The notes under the pieces were generated by a model. It was given only the letters and a program-made list of their open reading frames with translations. It was not told the origin of the DNA and ran no database searches. Below are positions 1 through 13,300 of a stretch of 64,000 nt of DNA, one piece after another. Positions within the stretch are counted from its first letter, which is position 1, and each line of letters opens with the position of its first letter. The DNA is taken from positions 7,860,604 through 7,924,603 of the forward strand of contig NC_049984.1 of the NCBI RefSeq assembly GCF_000003815.2, read 5' to 3'. This DNA comes from Branchiostoma floridae (lineage: Eukaryota > Chordata > Leptocardii > Amphioxiformes > Branchiostomatidae). A program made the translations under genes and the position numbers.

Positions 1-291
1 TGTTCACATGTATCTGATGGTACAACTGCAATTGTGATACTTTTGCATGTTGTCAACAAAACACATTCCATCACACAGCACTGTTTATACTTTTCCTGTT
101 CACTTCTTTCTCTTTTCTGTGGGCTTAGAGCAAGTGGGGCATTGGTACTGTAAAAATCCTTATTGACAGGAACATCCTGACAATGGTGCAAAAGAATCTT
201 ATTGACAGGAACATCCTATCAATCGCCTCTTCCATAAAAACATTCATGGTGCAATACATATAAGATATCAAACTTGTACTAGCTAAAATAC

Positions 292-1459
292 CTGGATCAA
301 AGTTGTCTCTGAAGAATCTCTTTGGTGGCAGGTTTAAGTGAAGGGCTGGGAAAATTCTCTGTAACTGCAGCAACGAACAGGAATGATCAACAAAACACAC
401 AGTCTACTTATCTCTACACATTTGGAAAATTTTCTGTAACTACTGCAATGAACAGGAATTTTTTATTTTTTTCATCAAATGGACAAATTAGTTAGATCAA
501 ACTTTCTTACTGTAACACTAACAGTAGGGTTCAAGCATCACCAACTGTTTAAGTAGTCTAACCTTTTAACCTAGCAAATAACCGCTAGGCTAACAAGTAT
601 GAACCAGTTAATAAACTAATCAGTTGGTCAGGCCTCAGGTGCTTGAACCCCACTGTTTAATGGCGTTACACTACTTTACTTTGGGTCATACCTTTTTGTT
701 GAGTAGCAGAAAGTCCTTGTATCTTCTGAGGACAATCCATTTCCTGGTGTCTCCGTGTTGAACTTCTACCTTGTACAGCTGGTATGTTCAAGGAAGTATT
801 TGGAAATTTGAAGAAAAAAAAACTATTTAAATGTCGTTGCCACTAACTTTAATTAAATTCACTGATATTGATATAATATACTGTGATCTAAATTGTACAG
901 TTATGAGTGAGTAACATTATATTGCTTCTTTTTCAACAAAGTCAAAGTCTAATTTGCATTAAAACGTTTTGAAAATAAACTACTGTATTTAACTTCACTA
1001 TCACTAATTAAAATCACATGCATCAGATCTAACATGGTTATGAGTGAGTAACATTATTACTTTTTTCCACAGTCAAAGTCTAATTTGCATGCAAACATTA
1101 TGTTTAAAGAGCCCAATGTTTACATTACAATAAACACACATGACCACGAACTTGGACTCAAGTTCACAAGTTGGCAACAGGAGTTTTCGTCCTCTGATAC
1201 TTACCGTAACTCTCTGCTGCGACTCTAACGTCTCTTTCCCGACAATCGCGGCCTCCAGCTGGACTCCTCCCGACTCGGAGCCGCTCACAGACCCGCTGGA
1301 CACCACACTGGCGTTCAGACTCTCGGGTTCTGCAACCGTCCATGCCCCGGGCTTCTTGGGCGTCGAAGTCCGCCTAAAAGTTATCACCGTCCTGTCCCTG
1401 CCCTCCCCTTCCCCCGGCCCGGAAAGCTGTGCGCTACTCACGCTATCAGTGTCTGTCAT
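292..1459 (-). CDS. SNX16-like: PX-domain sorting nexin, SNX16-like (5' part only; continues off the left edge)
   Basis: Three coding exons read on the minus strand: 1205-1459 (ATG at 1457-1459), 692-778 and 292-358, with donors GTAAGT, GTATGA and GTATTT and AG acceptors. Exon 1 gives a low-complexity Ser/Gly/Glu-rich tail starting MTDTDSVSSAQ. The joined frame then runs RVT-LYKVEV, WIVLRRYKDF and FPALHLNLPPKRFF. This is the PX domain: the RRY segment binds the PI3P headgroup and PPKRFF matches the PPxR-type membrane loop. PX proteins recruit to endosomes. The spacing LYKVEV / RRY-DF-LN / FP..L.LPPKR-F--DN is closest, from memory, to SNX16, but other PX proteins are possible. The rest of the PX domain and the coiled coil lie outside the window. 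A partial copy of the exon-3 acceptor sits at 426-459. Confidence 0.62.
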
Positions 1460-1539
1460 CTTCACATCACATTGCACAACTTAACTCTGGTTAAAAACCT
1501 TGCATCGCACGGGAAAGTTGGACGTGACTTTCCCACACT

Positions 1540-1600
1540 TTTTACTTCCGCACACCCGCCGCCATGTTTGGGGAAACTGAACAACTCGTGTCACGTGATC
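1540..1600 (-). promoter_or_regulatory. Probable core promoter of the sorting-nexin gene
   Basis: About 85-140 bp upstream of the ATG lie an ETS-type site (CTTCCG near 1545-1550), a YY1-type site (CGCCGCCATGTTT, 1557-1569) and a palindromic E-box (GTCACGTGAT, 1590-1599). YY1 plus ETS sites near the start are typical of TATA-less housekeeping promoters. The E-box resembles the CLEAR element used by TFEB-type factors at lysosomal and endosomal genes, which would suit a sorting nexin. The sites are seen; the function is inferred. Confidence 0.45.
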
Positions 1601-4337
1601 AGCAAGGTGCGTGCAAATAAAGAAACTTTGCTTTCTGAGCACAGGTGAATAAAGGACAAAACCTGTGCTGACTTTGACCAAGGAGGTTAAAAGGTCATTT
1701 CATTCATTTCCGATTGTTACGAGAAGTTGAAAAAAAAAAAAAAATACCGAGAAATTAAGAAGTGTTGGAATGAAATTGTGAAAAAAACTGGGCTTGGTAA
1801 CGTTAACACGTTATTGATTGAATCTGTAATTTGATGTTGATTTTGTTGTTAATTTGAGGCGACAGTACAAGTTATGTCTCTTTAATCAACTTTTTAATAG
1901 GCGAAAACAAACGATGGGGAATGACCTTGGTGCTGATTACCACATCGGTTCGGTAGAGCCGCAAATATTGCGTTTCGGAAGTAACCTGCCAGGTGGCGCT
2001 TCTGTACTGCAGTTAAATTTGACATCCTTGTCACATTTTATATCAAATGCGCATGTTAACATTATACTTATTGTTTTCTTCTTCTCCACAATATTCCCAT
2101 GCAGCTCTCTTCCTATTTTATATCCACATGAGTCATGTGTGGTAGGGTAAAGTAACAACTGTAAGAATGATTTTGAGTGCAATCTATCTGAAAAGAAGAA
2201 CAGGACATTCTTCATTGATGCCTTATATTTCAAAATAAAACAGGCTTTACAACAAACACACAAACAAAGTATTGGCACTTTCATGGACCAACTATGCTGA
2301 CAACTATGTGATGAAAGAAAGTTACATCCATCTGGCAACATGATATAGCTGGAATGTTATTTCTTTTGGCACAAACACAATACATACCACTTCAAAACAT
2401 CAAGCCTAACAGTCTCTTTGTAACATTATATGTTGACACAGAGATGATACCATAGCTTGAGTCTGCTTGACCATAGATGACTGTTTGACACAAGCGTCTT
2501 CTGTACATTTTTTAAAGAAAACCTACAAATATGCCAGAGCTGACATCTGTTTGGAGATTAGGCCTAGAAAAATCAATGCTGCATTTCACATCCAATCCTA
2601 AATTTTTTTTCAAGATTTCGGCCAAAGGTGACCTAACAAAAATGAGGTCTGTAAGGATATTGATAATTTCAACATCATATTCTAAATTATATAGATATAA
2701 AGTAACATTATACAAGCACACTTTTCTACTGCAGCAGAAATGAGGACGTCATGTATGTTAAACATGATTCTATAACAGTTTCATAACTCATATGTCAGAT
2801 TGAAAATTCCATGTACCTTATCAGCAGTTGACTTAATGAAAAATCTAAAAATACAAAAGATTTAAAAATTAGGAAAAAAATTAAGGCCAAATTTGGCAGA
2901 TTTTTGACAGGGTCGGTCAGATACCCAGAAACACAACATGTTTTTCAAGGCCTCAGGAATTCTCACCATGGCCAAGTTCTGCTAGCTGCTGTAAGCGTCT
3001 AGACTCGTATGTTGGCAAAAATGTTCATACTTGCACTTTACAATATCAATTATTGCTTTTACAGCTTGGGTATTCACCAGATATACAAAGTCAGGTAAAT
3101 ACTTTCTAACCAGCTTTGTACATGAAATGACCTCTGGTCCAGATGACATGAGTTATATATATTACATGTCAATGAGAATGAAAACACACAGGCTGGTGTA
3201 AAAGAATGTTCTCTTAGTAATGTGCTAGCTGCCCTGCCCTATGATATGCCCAAAAGGGACTGTTTGAATCATCAGCATTCCATATTGGGTTAAGTCACCT
3301 AATCATGTAAAGCAGGTGTCTCACTGTACTGTGCCAAATTGCGCTAGGAAATTGCACAAACTTTGTAAATTTGTGCCAATTATGACTAACGTGTGATGCA
3401 TGGGCACGTTAAGGCCAGATGAGCACGTTATTAGAAAATACAAATTAGAAACGAATGCACAATGATAACAAGTGCAATTTCAGGCATCACATTTCGCAAA
3501 TGTCTGGTGCACCTGCCACAATCTGTCACAGTCAAGTGAGATAATTGCCTATGGTAAATCATAAAAATTGCAAAATGATAATTTAAACAGATAGCTTTTT
3601 GTACTTACATTTGGACATTTGGAGGCAAACTTTAAACAATCTGGAATGCTTTAATATACACATCAAGTTTTGCTTTCTTGTGAAGCTTCAATAGCTACTT
3701 GAGTAGCGACAGTGTTCCCACCTTATTCTTTGTTGCACATATACCCAATATGTCTACAGAAAAAGTCCTATCTGAATGTTCCCAATGTCACACATATGAA
3801 CAACAGGCCAGGCCTTTTAACAATTTAGTCTTCACGTTTAGAGAAAAAACTCTGTGTAAGAAAAAACATCATACTTATAAAAACAGGATTCAATTATGAT
3901 CTTCCTATTGTTTGTTACCAAGTTTGACAGCATGAATTCTATATATAGTTACTGAAGAATATACATCAATACAAAAAGGAGTTCCTTATTCATTATACTT
4001 TTCTCACTGTACAGAGAAATTTTCAAAGGTGATTTTTTGCTCTTATTTGACACTGTCATTAAAAGAGTAAAAAAGATTTGGCCACCACAAAAATTTGTCC
4101 TTTTCACTTATGACAATTGGCACAACTCATAGTTATCTTGTTCCATGATTTCTCTGCTCTTGCACATAATCTACTGTACAATGTCTCTTCGACAAGATGC
4201 AGTAACGTAATTTGATACCTAGTGGCCTTACTGATCAGCCCAGCTGATTGGATGCTTACTATTGATGCAATTAAAAACTAATGGTGTCATCTGCTTTGCA
4301 GACCAATCACAATCTGCTCTCCTTCTGTCCACAATTT
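1601..4337. other. Intergenic DNA and NWD-gene 3'UTR, no gene recognised
   Basis: AT-rich sequence between the sorting-nexin promoter and the stop codon of the NWD gene, both on the minus strand. No frame with coding character was found. Around 2880-2960 there is a copy of a dispersed repeat (core: GGTCGGTCAG followed by CCAGAAACACAACATG) that recurs at about 20285-20350, 21085-21170, 30955-31005 and 32855-32905. The NWD 3'UTR must occupy the right-hand part. A TTTAAT (ATTAAA on the minus strand) at 3650-3655 is the only weak polyadenylation-signal candidate noted. Confidence 0.5.
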
Positions 4338-7300
4338 CTACTCAAGCTGATTGGATGATGTTGAAGACAGTAGTTCCAAAGTGATGATATCATGTCTGCC
4401 CTGTAGACCAATCACAACTCTCTCTCCATCAGCCAGGATTTGACAGCAGTTGATTGGTTGGTCGGGAGTCAGGACGGCTAAGCATTGACCTGGAAAGCAC
4501 AAGGTCATCATGTACTGTAAATGCAGAAATGTTCGCGGTTGATTAATGGTTGACACCTTCACCGCGAACTTAAAACCACCGCGAACATTTTTCTATTATG
4601 GTATTAGACTGCAGTCTACGGTGTTACGGTGAAATAAAAACCACTGCGAAAAGTCCTTTTCCCCGCTACCGCGAAATTAAATCACCTCGAACTTAAATGC
4701 ATTTACAGTACTCCAGTGAAAACATCTAACACTCAAACTTTCAGCACCAGAGACAGTCTCTCCTGTAGAATGAGGATGTTTCTAAATAAGCTATTCTGGG
4801 AGAATATTATTTCTATTTAAGTGAGCCTGGAAAAACAAGCAAACTGTCTCATCTCATCCAAACATTTATATGAGATCAGCAAAAACTGATACATGTGTAT
4901 TAATAATTATCAATTCACATGATTAGCTGATAATGTTTAAAAAATTTGAACCAATAGTGTCTATCAGATTAAGTTCACATGCTTTTTCCCAACAATCTTC
5001 CAAAAAATGTGAATAACATGAATAAAAAAAAAGTAATATTGAATTGCTCCACAGCGTACCTTCCACAATGTCCCAGACCCTGATGCTGAGGTCATGGTGT
5101 GAAGGGTCAAAGGTCAGACACCTCCTCCCCTCATCTGCCAGCTGTAGGGTGTTTACAGGGTGGGTGTGGCCATCCAGAACATGTCTGGGAAGAACACATT
5201 AAAAGTTAATGGGAAATATTTCTGGTTTTATCATTTGTTCTACTGCATAGCAATGTAATAATGATAAAGAATATCATGGCAACAAAAAAATTACAGCCTA
5301 ACACAGCACTCACAGACTCACCTACAGGTTCCAGTCAGCAGGCCCCACACTTGCACCAGCCCATTCTTACAGCCTAACACACACAACACTCATGTACTCA
5401 CCTACAGGCCCCACACTTGCACCAGCCCATTCTTACAGCCTAACACAGCGCTCATGGATTCCTCAGACAGTGCCAGGCTGACCACAGGTGTCCCACCAGC
5501 CCATTCTTACAGCTTAACACACACAACACTCATGGACTCACCTACAGGTCCCAGTCAGCAAGTCCCACACCTGCACCAGCCCATTCTCACAGCCTAACAC
5601 AGCGCTCATGTACTCACCTATAGGCCCCACACTTGTACCAGCCCATTCTCACAGCCTAACGCACACACAGCACTCATGTACTCACCCACATGTCCCACAC
5701 CTGCACCAGCCCATTCTCACAGCCTAACACAGCGCTCATGTACTTACCTATAGGCCCCACACTTGTACCAGCCCATTCTCACAGCCTAACGCACACACAG
5801 CACTTATGTACTCACCCACATGTCCCACACCTGCACCAGCCCATTCTCACAGCCTAACACACACAGCACTCATGTACTCACCTACAGATCCCACACCTGT
5901 ACCAGCCCATTCTCACAGCCTAACACAGCACTTACAGACTCACCTACAGGCCCCAGTCAGTAGGCGCCACACCTGCACCAGCCCATTCTCACTGCCTAAC
6001 ACACACAACACTCATGTACTCACCTACAGATCCCACACCTGCACCAGCCCATTCTCACAGCCTAACACACACACAGCACTCATGGACTCACCCACATGTC
6101 CCACACCTGTACCAGCCCATTCTCACAGCCTAACACACACAGCGCTCATGTACTCACCTACAGGCCCCACACCTGGACCAGCCCATTCTCACAGCCTAAC
6201 ACACACACAGCACTCATGGACTCACCTACAGGCCCCACACCTGCACCAGCCCATTCTCACAGCCTAACACAACACTCATGTACTCACCTACAGATCCCAG
6301 TCAGCAAGCCCCACACCTGTACTCGCCCATTCTCACAGCCTAACACACACAACACTCATGTACTCTCCTACAGGCCCCTCACCTGTACCAGCCCATTCTC
6401 ACTGCCTAACACACACAACACTCATGGACTCACCTACAGGTCCTACACCTGTACCAGCCCATTCTCACAGCCTAACACACACACAGTACTCATGTACTCA
6501 CCTACAGGTCTCACACCTGCACCAGCCCATTCTCACAGCCTAACACACACAGCGCTCATGTACTCACCTACTGGCCCCACACTGATACCAGACCATTCTC
6601 ACAGCCTTACAAACACACAGCACTCATGTACTCACCTACAGGCCCCACACTTGCACCAGCCCATTCTCACAGCCTAACACAACACTCATGTACTCACCTA
6701 CAGGTCCAAGTCAGTAGGCCCCACACTTGCACCAGCCCATTCTCACAGCCAAACACACACAACACTCATGTACTTACCTACAGGCACCAGTCTGCAGGTC
6801 CTACACCCGTACCAGCCCATTCTGACAGCCTATCACACACAGCACTCATGTACACACCTACAGATCCCACACCTGTACCAGCCCATTCTCACAGCCTAAC
6901 ACAGCACTTACAGACTCACCTACAGGCCCCAGTCAGTAGGCGCCACACCTGCACCAGCCCATTCTCACTGCCTAACACACACAACACTCATGTACTCACC
7001 TACAGATCCCACACCTGCACCAGCCCATTCTCACAGCCTAACACACACACAGCACTCATGGACTCACCCACATGTCCCACACCTGTACCAGCCCATTCTC
7101 ACAGCCTAACACACACAGCACTCATGTACTCACCTACAGGCCCCACACCTGCACCAGCCCATTCTCACAGCCTAACACACACACAGCACTCATGGACTCA
7201 CCTACAGGCCCCACACCTGCACCAGCCCATTCTCACAGCCTAACACACACAACACTCATGTACTCACCTACAGATCCCAGTCAGCAAGCCCCACACCTGT

Positions 7301-10300
7301 ACTCGCCCATTCTCACAGCCTAACACACACAACACTCATGTACTCTCCTACAGGCCCCACACCTGTACCAGCCCATTCTCACTGCCTAACACACACAACG
7401 CTCATGTACTCACCTACAGGTCCTACACCTGTACCAGCCCATTCTCACAGCCTAACACACACACAGTACTCATGTACTCACCTACAGGTCTCACACCTGC
7501 ACCAGCCCATTCTCACAGCCTAACACACACAGCGCTCATGTACTCACCTACTGGCCCCACACTGATACCAGACCATTCTCACAGCCTTACAAACACACAG
7601 CACTCATGTACTCAGCTACAGGCCCCACACTTGCACCAGCCCATTCTCACAGCCTAACACAACACTCATGTACTCACCTACAGGTCCAAGTCAGTAGGCC
7701 CCACACTTGCACCAGCCCATTCTCACAGCCAAACACACACAACACTCATGTACTTACCTACAGGCACCAGTCTGCAGGTCCTACACCCGTACCAGCCCAT
7801 TCTGACAGCCTATCACACACAGCACTCATGTACACACCTACAGATCCCACACCTGTACCAGCCCATTCTCACAGCCTAACACAGCACTTACAGACTCACC
7901 TACAGGCCCCAGTCAGTAGGCGCCACACCTGCACCAGCCCATTCTCACTGCCTAACACACACAACACTCATGTACTCACCTACAGATCCCACACCTGCAC
8001 CAGCCCATTCTCACAGCCTAACACACACACAGCACTCATGGACTCACCCACATGTCCCACACCTGTACCAGCCCATTCTCACAGCCTAACACACACAGCA
8101 CTCATGTACTCACCTACAGGCCCCACACCTGCACCAGCCCATTCTCACAGCCCAACACACACAACACTCATGTACTCACCCACATGTCCCACACCTGTAC
8201 CAGCCTATTCTCACAGCCTAACACAAACAACACTCATGTACTCACCTACAGGCACCAGTCTGCAGGTCCCACACCTGCACCAGCCCATTCTCACAGCCTA
8301 ACAAACGCAGCGCTCATGTACTCACCTACAGGCCCGACACCTGTACCAGCCTATTCTCACAGCCTAACACATACAACACTCATGTACTCACCAACAGGTC
8401 CCACACCTGCACCAGCCCATTCTCACAGCCTAACACACACAGCACTCATGGACTCACCTACAGGCACCAGTCTGCAGGCCCCACACCTGCACCAGCCCAT
8501 TCTCACAGCCTAACACACACAATACTCATGTAAAACAGGCCCCAGTCAGCAAGTCCCACACCTGCACCAGCCCATTCTGACAGCCTAACACACACAGCAC
8601 TCATGGACTCACCTACAGGCACCAGTCTGCAGATCCCACACCTGCACCAGCCCATTCTCACAGCCTAACACACACACAGCGCTCATGGACTCACCTACAG
8701 GCACCAGTCTGCAGATCCCACACCTGCACCAGCCCATTCTCACAGCCTAACACAGCGCTCATGGACTCTTCGGACAGTGCCAGGCTGACCACAGGTGTCC
8801 CAGGCTTCAGCTTCTTGAACAGCTGTCCAGTCTTCAGGTCATACACGATGACCAGACATACATCTGGGTCTATCAGCTCCTATGAAACACACATGATAGT
8901 TTTCAAATTGTCATCATATAGAGACAGTCTTATCATCCCAACCCCCTCACTATATGTTTGATGTAAACATACAGTACCTCTGGACATGCAAGGAAATACT
9001 AGGGAGTTTTGAAGATTGCATTGGAAGAAATGAAAAGAATAGAAAACTTCAATTTTGAACTTGCTCTATCAGAAATATGATATGTAGTATAGTACCACTA
9101 ATCACTTACCAAGTTGGCTACAGTCAAGGCTACCACACAAGTGTTGCTCCTAAACTACAAGTACCAAGCTAGTATCACCTTTACAGCTACACTCATGGCT
9201 ACCTCACTTGTTTCACTTCTACATAGCAGTCAACATTACCAAATGAGAAGTTATCTCATTTTTGGTATTTTCTTGACACGTTAACCATTCCTGGAAGGGA
9301 ACAGGATTTCACGATCTTGTTTTATCAAATCAGGTAAAAATCAACGTATGCACTGAAGTCATCCATAAAACTTCCTTGCTGTTTGGCCTGATCTTACCTT
9401 ACAAGAAGAGGCCACATATTTGCCATTGTTTGTGATGGCCGACAGTCTGGCATTGAACTCGTGTCCCATGATCCTCAGGTCGTGCACCAGTTTGCGGTTG
9501 ATGAGGTCCCACACGAGCAGCGGGCTGGGCTTCTGCGTCTCGTCCCCGCACACGACAGTCTCCCCGTTAGAGCTGATCAGCAAACTGTTCAAGAAACGGT
9601 CCTGTGGGTGGTATTGAAGGGGATGTTTAGGTTTGGCTGGAGATAGAGCCTGGAGTAGAGATGTGTACCTGTACCCAGTACTGATACAATGAATGTAGAT
9701 ATACAAACTGTTCAAGAAGCGGTCCTGTGGGTGGCATTGCAGGGGATGTTAAGGTTTCCTGTACACCATAGAAAAACTACCTTTGATGGTATAGCATTTC
9801 CCCATCCCAACGGGAGTGACTGGTTGGTGAAAGAACAGTTGGAGTAGGGATGTGTACTGTACCCAGTACCGATAGTTGTACCTGATGTTAGATTTAGGCA
9901 CACATTCCTAGCCTACAGAGATATACCAAGGCTATCTCTTGAAGAGAAAATTATTTAAGAGGCTAAATATGATAAATGCTATACATATACATGCAAATCT
10001 TATGATCTGTCAACCAGTGTTAGAGAAAACAGGTCATGAATCTGTGCTAGTTTTAGTGCATAGTTGTCACTAAAACACTACCATACAACAAACACTACGA
10101 ACAACTGCACTAGCATCAAAAGGTAGTTGCTGAAATGTACTAGGATAGTTTAAAACATTACTACGCACCTCTCCGGCCTTGAATGTGGACACCACATCTC
10201 CGCTGGTCACGTTGATGACGTTGACGTACATCCGGTTCCGAGAGAGCGCGACGACGTGGTCGCTGTCGTGTATGCCAAAGTACGGCATGGTGGCATTCAT

Positions 10301-13300
10301 GATGCCTTTCAAGGTCGTCTCCAGCTTGCCGGCTTCAAGGTCATACACCTGCAGCTGTCGGTTGCATAGAACAACAATATGGCGAGCGTTGATGCAGCAC
10401 ACCTGGCGCGGCTGGTCCACACCTAGGATCACCTGTACGGGTGTCTGCATGTGCACGTCCCACAGTCGGATCTCACCGGTCTCCACGGAGACGGAGATCA
10501 CATGATCTGGGTCGTCTTTGACCACAAACAGCCCTGTCAGGAAATCACAATCAGTTTCACCCTCTGGTTCCACACTGTTCCCTACTTCTCCCTCTGCCTT
10601 TTCAGACGCTATTCTTTTCCTGCTCTTCTCCGATGAGCTGCCAGGTGGTGCCACCTGTTTCAGGAACACCTTGGAAGTGGTGAACTGCCTGTTGGCAGAG
10701 CTGCTTGCACTTTTGAACATATTGCACATCGCTGGAAACCTGTCTTTTGCAGCAGATTTCATGACATCAACCAACCTCTCCACCACGTGAACACAGAACT
10801 GTCGGCCGTCGTAGCTCAGTGCCGCCGCCGACTCCTGCAGTAGAGCACTCAACAGACAGAGGTCCCCATTGTCTGGGTTGGCACGGGCTGCCATGTTGAC
10901 ATCACTAACAATTTGAATTGCGTTCCCAGCAACAAGCGCTTTTTGCAGCCAATCGAACTTTAGGAAATACTCCGCGATTGCTCTGTGATGTCCTTCAGTT
11001 TGGAATGTATGATAAGGCAACTCGACGAGCCCCCAGTGTGTGTGTAAACCAGCTTCTTGTTCCGTAGCTACCATTCTGCTACAGAACTCCTTCATGTGCA
11101 CATGTGCAGTTCTGACGTCATCTTTTGTTCCCATGTACCTTCTGACAATGATGTCAGCAATAGAGTGCGACCTCCATGTTCTAAGCACCAAGCTCTCTTG
11201 CACCCTGATGCTCAAGAGTGGAGTTAGGTCCCTTAGCAACCTCAGAACAGTGCTCTGTGGCACACCATGTAACTCTGTTCCCTTGTTCAACCTCAGAACT
11301 TCCGAATTCTGCAGTAGCAGTCCAAATAGAGCAGACTCGGTGAGTCCGTGCCTTGCCACGGTGACGTACCTGGCCACAGCAGATACCAGCTCTGCGCCAT
11401 GTTTCGCCTCAAGCCTGTCCAACATGCTGTTCACCAGACCAACAACATCTTGTGGTAACGATGAGTCAACATCGTCACTTTTCCATGCTGTACATAGCTG
11501 GGCTGCAATACTTGCATACAGAGGAAGGGGGCACTTCTCGATAGCTGCCTGGAATGTGTCGCGCTGGTTGGGGGATAAAGTTCTCTGGTTGTTCTTGAGA
11601 AGCTGGTCAGCGATGGCCATGCACTCGTCGGGAGGGAGGGTAGACATCTCCATGAAACAGTCTGGTGGCAAACTCTGCAAGTAAACATGGAATAAAGAAC
11701 AACATCAAAACAAGATGTAATGGATGATAAATTGAAGAGTCTAAAACTGTTCCCTTTAAATTTCTAATGACTTTGGCTGTGTATGTTACAACAGAACTGA
11801 AGCACCCATGATGCAGAGGGGAATTTTTGAAATGACACTAAATTTACATTTACATCCAGTATCATTGAATTTTAGTACAATGTCATGTACTGAATTTAAG
11901 AGCTCTTGTGTAGTTATCTGATTTACTAGACTTCCAGTTTTCTATTCATGTCTAAACACACTTGCTACACTATAATGATGATAATGAATACTACATGGAA
12001 CAATTTTCATGGAGGAAAGCATTTTCGTGGAGGTAAAAGCCTACAAACCTTCAAGAAAGGAGCTGTTTCCGTGTCAGTGGTCTTGACGATTAGCACCATA
12101 CTGACGTTGGGAGGCAGGGAGGTCGGAAGCCACACCAGAGATGTGCCCCCCTCCCCACCCTGAAGCTGACCCTCCAGAAGCAGCAGCAAGGGTCTGTCTG
12201 ATGTAGCTCTGCTCAAGAAATACTGAAAGTCTTGCACAAGACTGTCAATTTCCTGTGGGAACAATAAAATACAATAAACACATTGATAAGACAACATTAA
12301 AAAACATACGATTATAATAAAAACATACTTTTTATTTCACTGATGACGAACGATGGACGTCGTTCGAAACGTCTGAATTAAATTTGATATTGTCCAGAAG
12401 AAGAGATTGAACATCATCTATTTATTACTTTCCTGGATGTCTAATCTTCACAAACGTACACCAATAGTTGTACTGCATGAAATGTGCAAAAACGATATGT
12501 TTCCCTTCTGTGAAGGTAACTGTAAATGCACAACACCTACCATTTGTATCTTCCTGGTGCTGGGCCCATACAGTAACCTCAGCTGTTCACACAGGCCCCA
12601 GAGCAGCTGCTCCTCGCTGGAATGGCTGGTTCCCGGTCTAACAGCCCTGTACACACACACTGTCTGCTCAGTCTGCCACTCAGGCACCAGTTCCACTATC
12701 TTAGCTACCAGCGCCGACTTGCCACACCCGTCCGCACCATGGATGACCAATGGGAGGGTGTTCTCTGCACGCAGGTGGGATCCTATCGCGTTCAGGAGCT
12801 TGTCCTGCCCATGGAATGTGGGAGAAGTTGTGCGGCAGAAGTCTGCCTGGTGTTGTAGCTCAAGACTCAGAGTTTTGCCAAAGCCTGTAAAAAGCAGGAG
12901 ACTAAATTGAGGAACAATACGTACATCCATTGATCACTTCCTGTCACTCTATGATGAATGTGACAAAGCTACATGTATGGAATATGTATGACTGCAAAAA
13001 CACAAATAGACAGAACAAAAAATTACTTCCCTATAGATTTGTGGCCTATTCCATGATTGGCTGTTATGTCTGATTAATGATTAATTCTACCACCTCTGAT
13101 ATGCACTTCCTGATACTCTGACCTCTGTGGACAGCTTCCTACTCTCCAGTAGTTAGTTACTCAAACAACTGTGGACACACACATCAAAAACATAGACACT
13201 GTACAGCAATAATAAGGTATTAAACATTAAAGTATAATGTTACTGACGTGGCTTGTGGTCCTGTTCCTCTCCCTGTGCCTCTGTAACAGCCCTGTCCACC

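Noticed and set aside
1140-1484. Plus-strand 114-codon frame
   Set aside because: Antisense shadow of the first coding exon of the sorting-nexin gene, which has a good donor, phase continuity and a PX domain downstream.
5806-8513. Long plus-strand frames of His/Ser/Thr/Pro-rich repeats
   Set aside because: They are the antisense reading of the minisatellite derived from NWD exon 12. Several frames are open only because the unit lacks stops on that strand.
9100-9250. Similar wording (CATGGCTACC, CACTTGT) between 9100-9250 and 26280-26440
   Set aside because: Only short scattered matches; could not be aligned as one ordered repeat by eye.
11040-11684. Plus-strand 214-codon frame
   Set aside because: Antisense shadow of NWD exon 10, a 1506-nt exon with clear homology and in-phase junctions.
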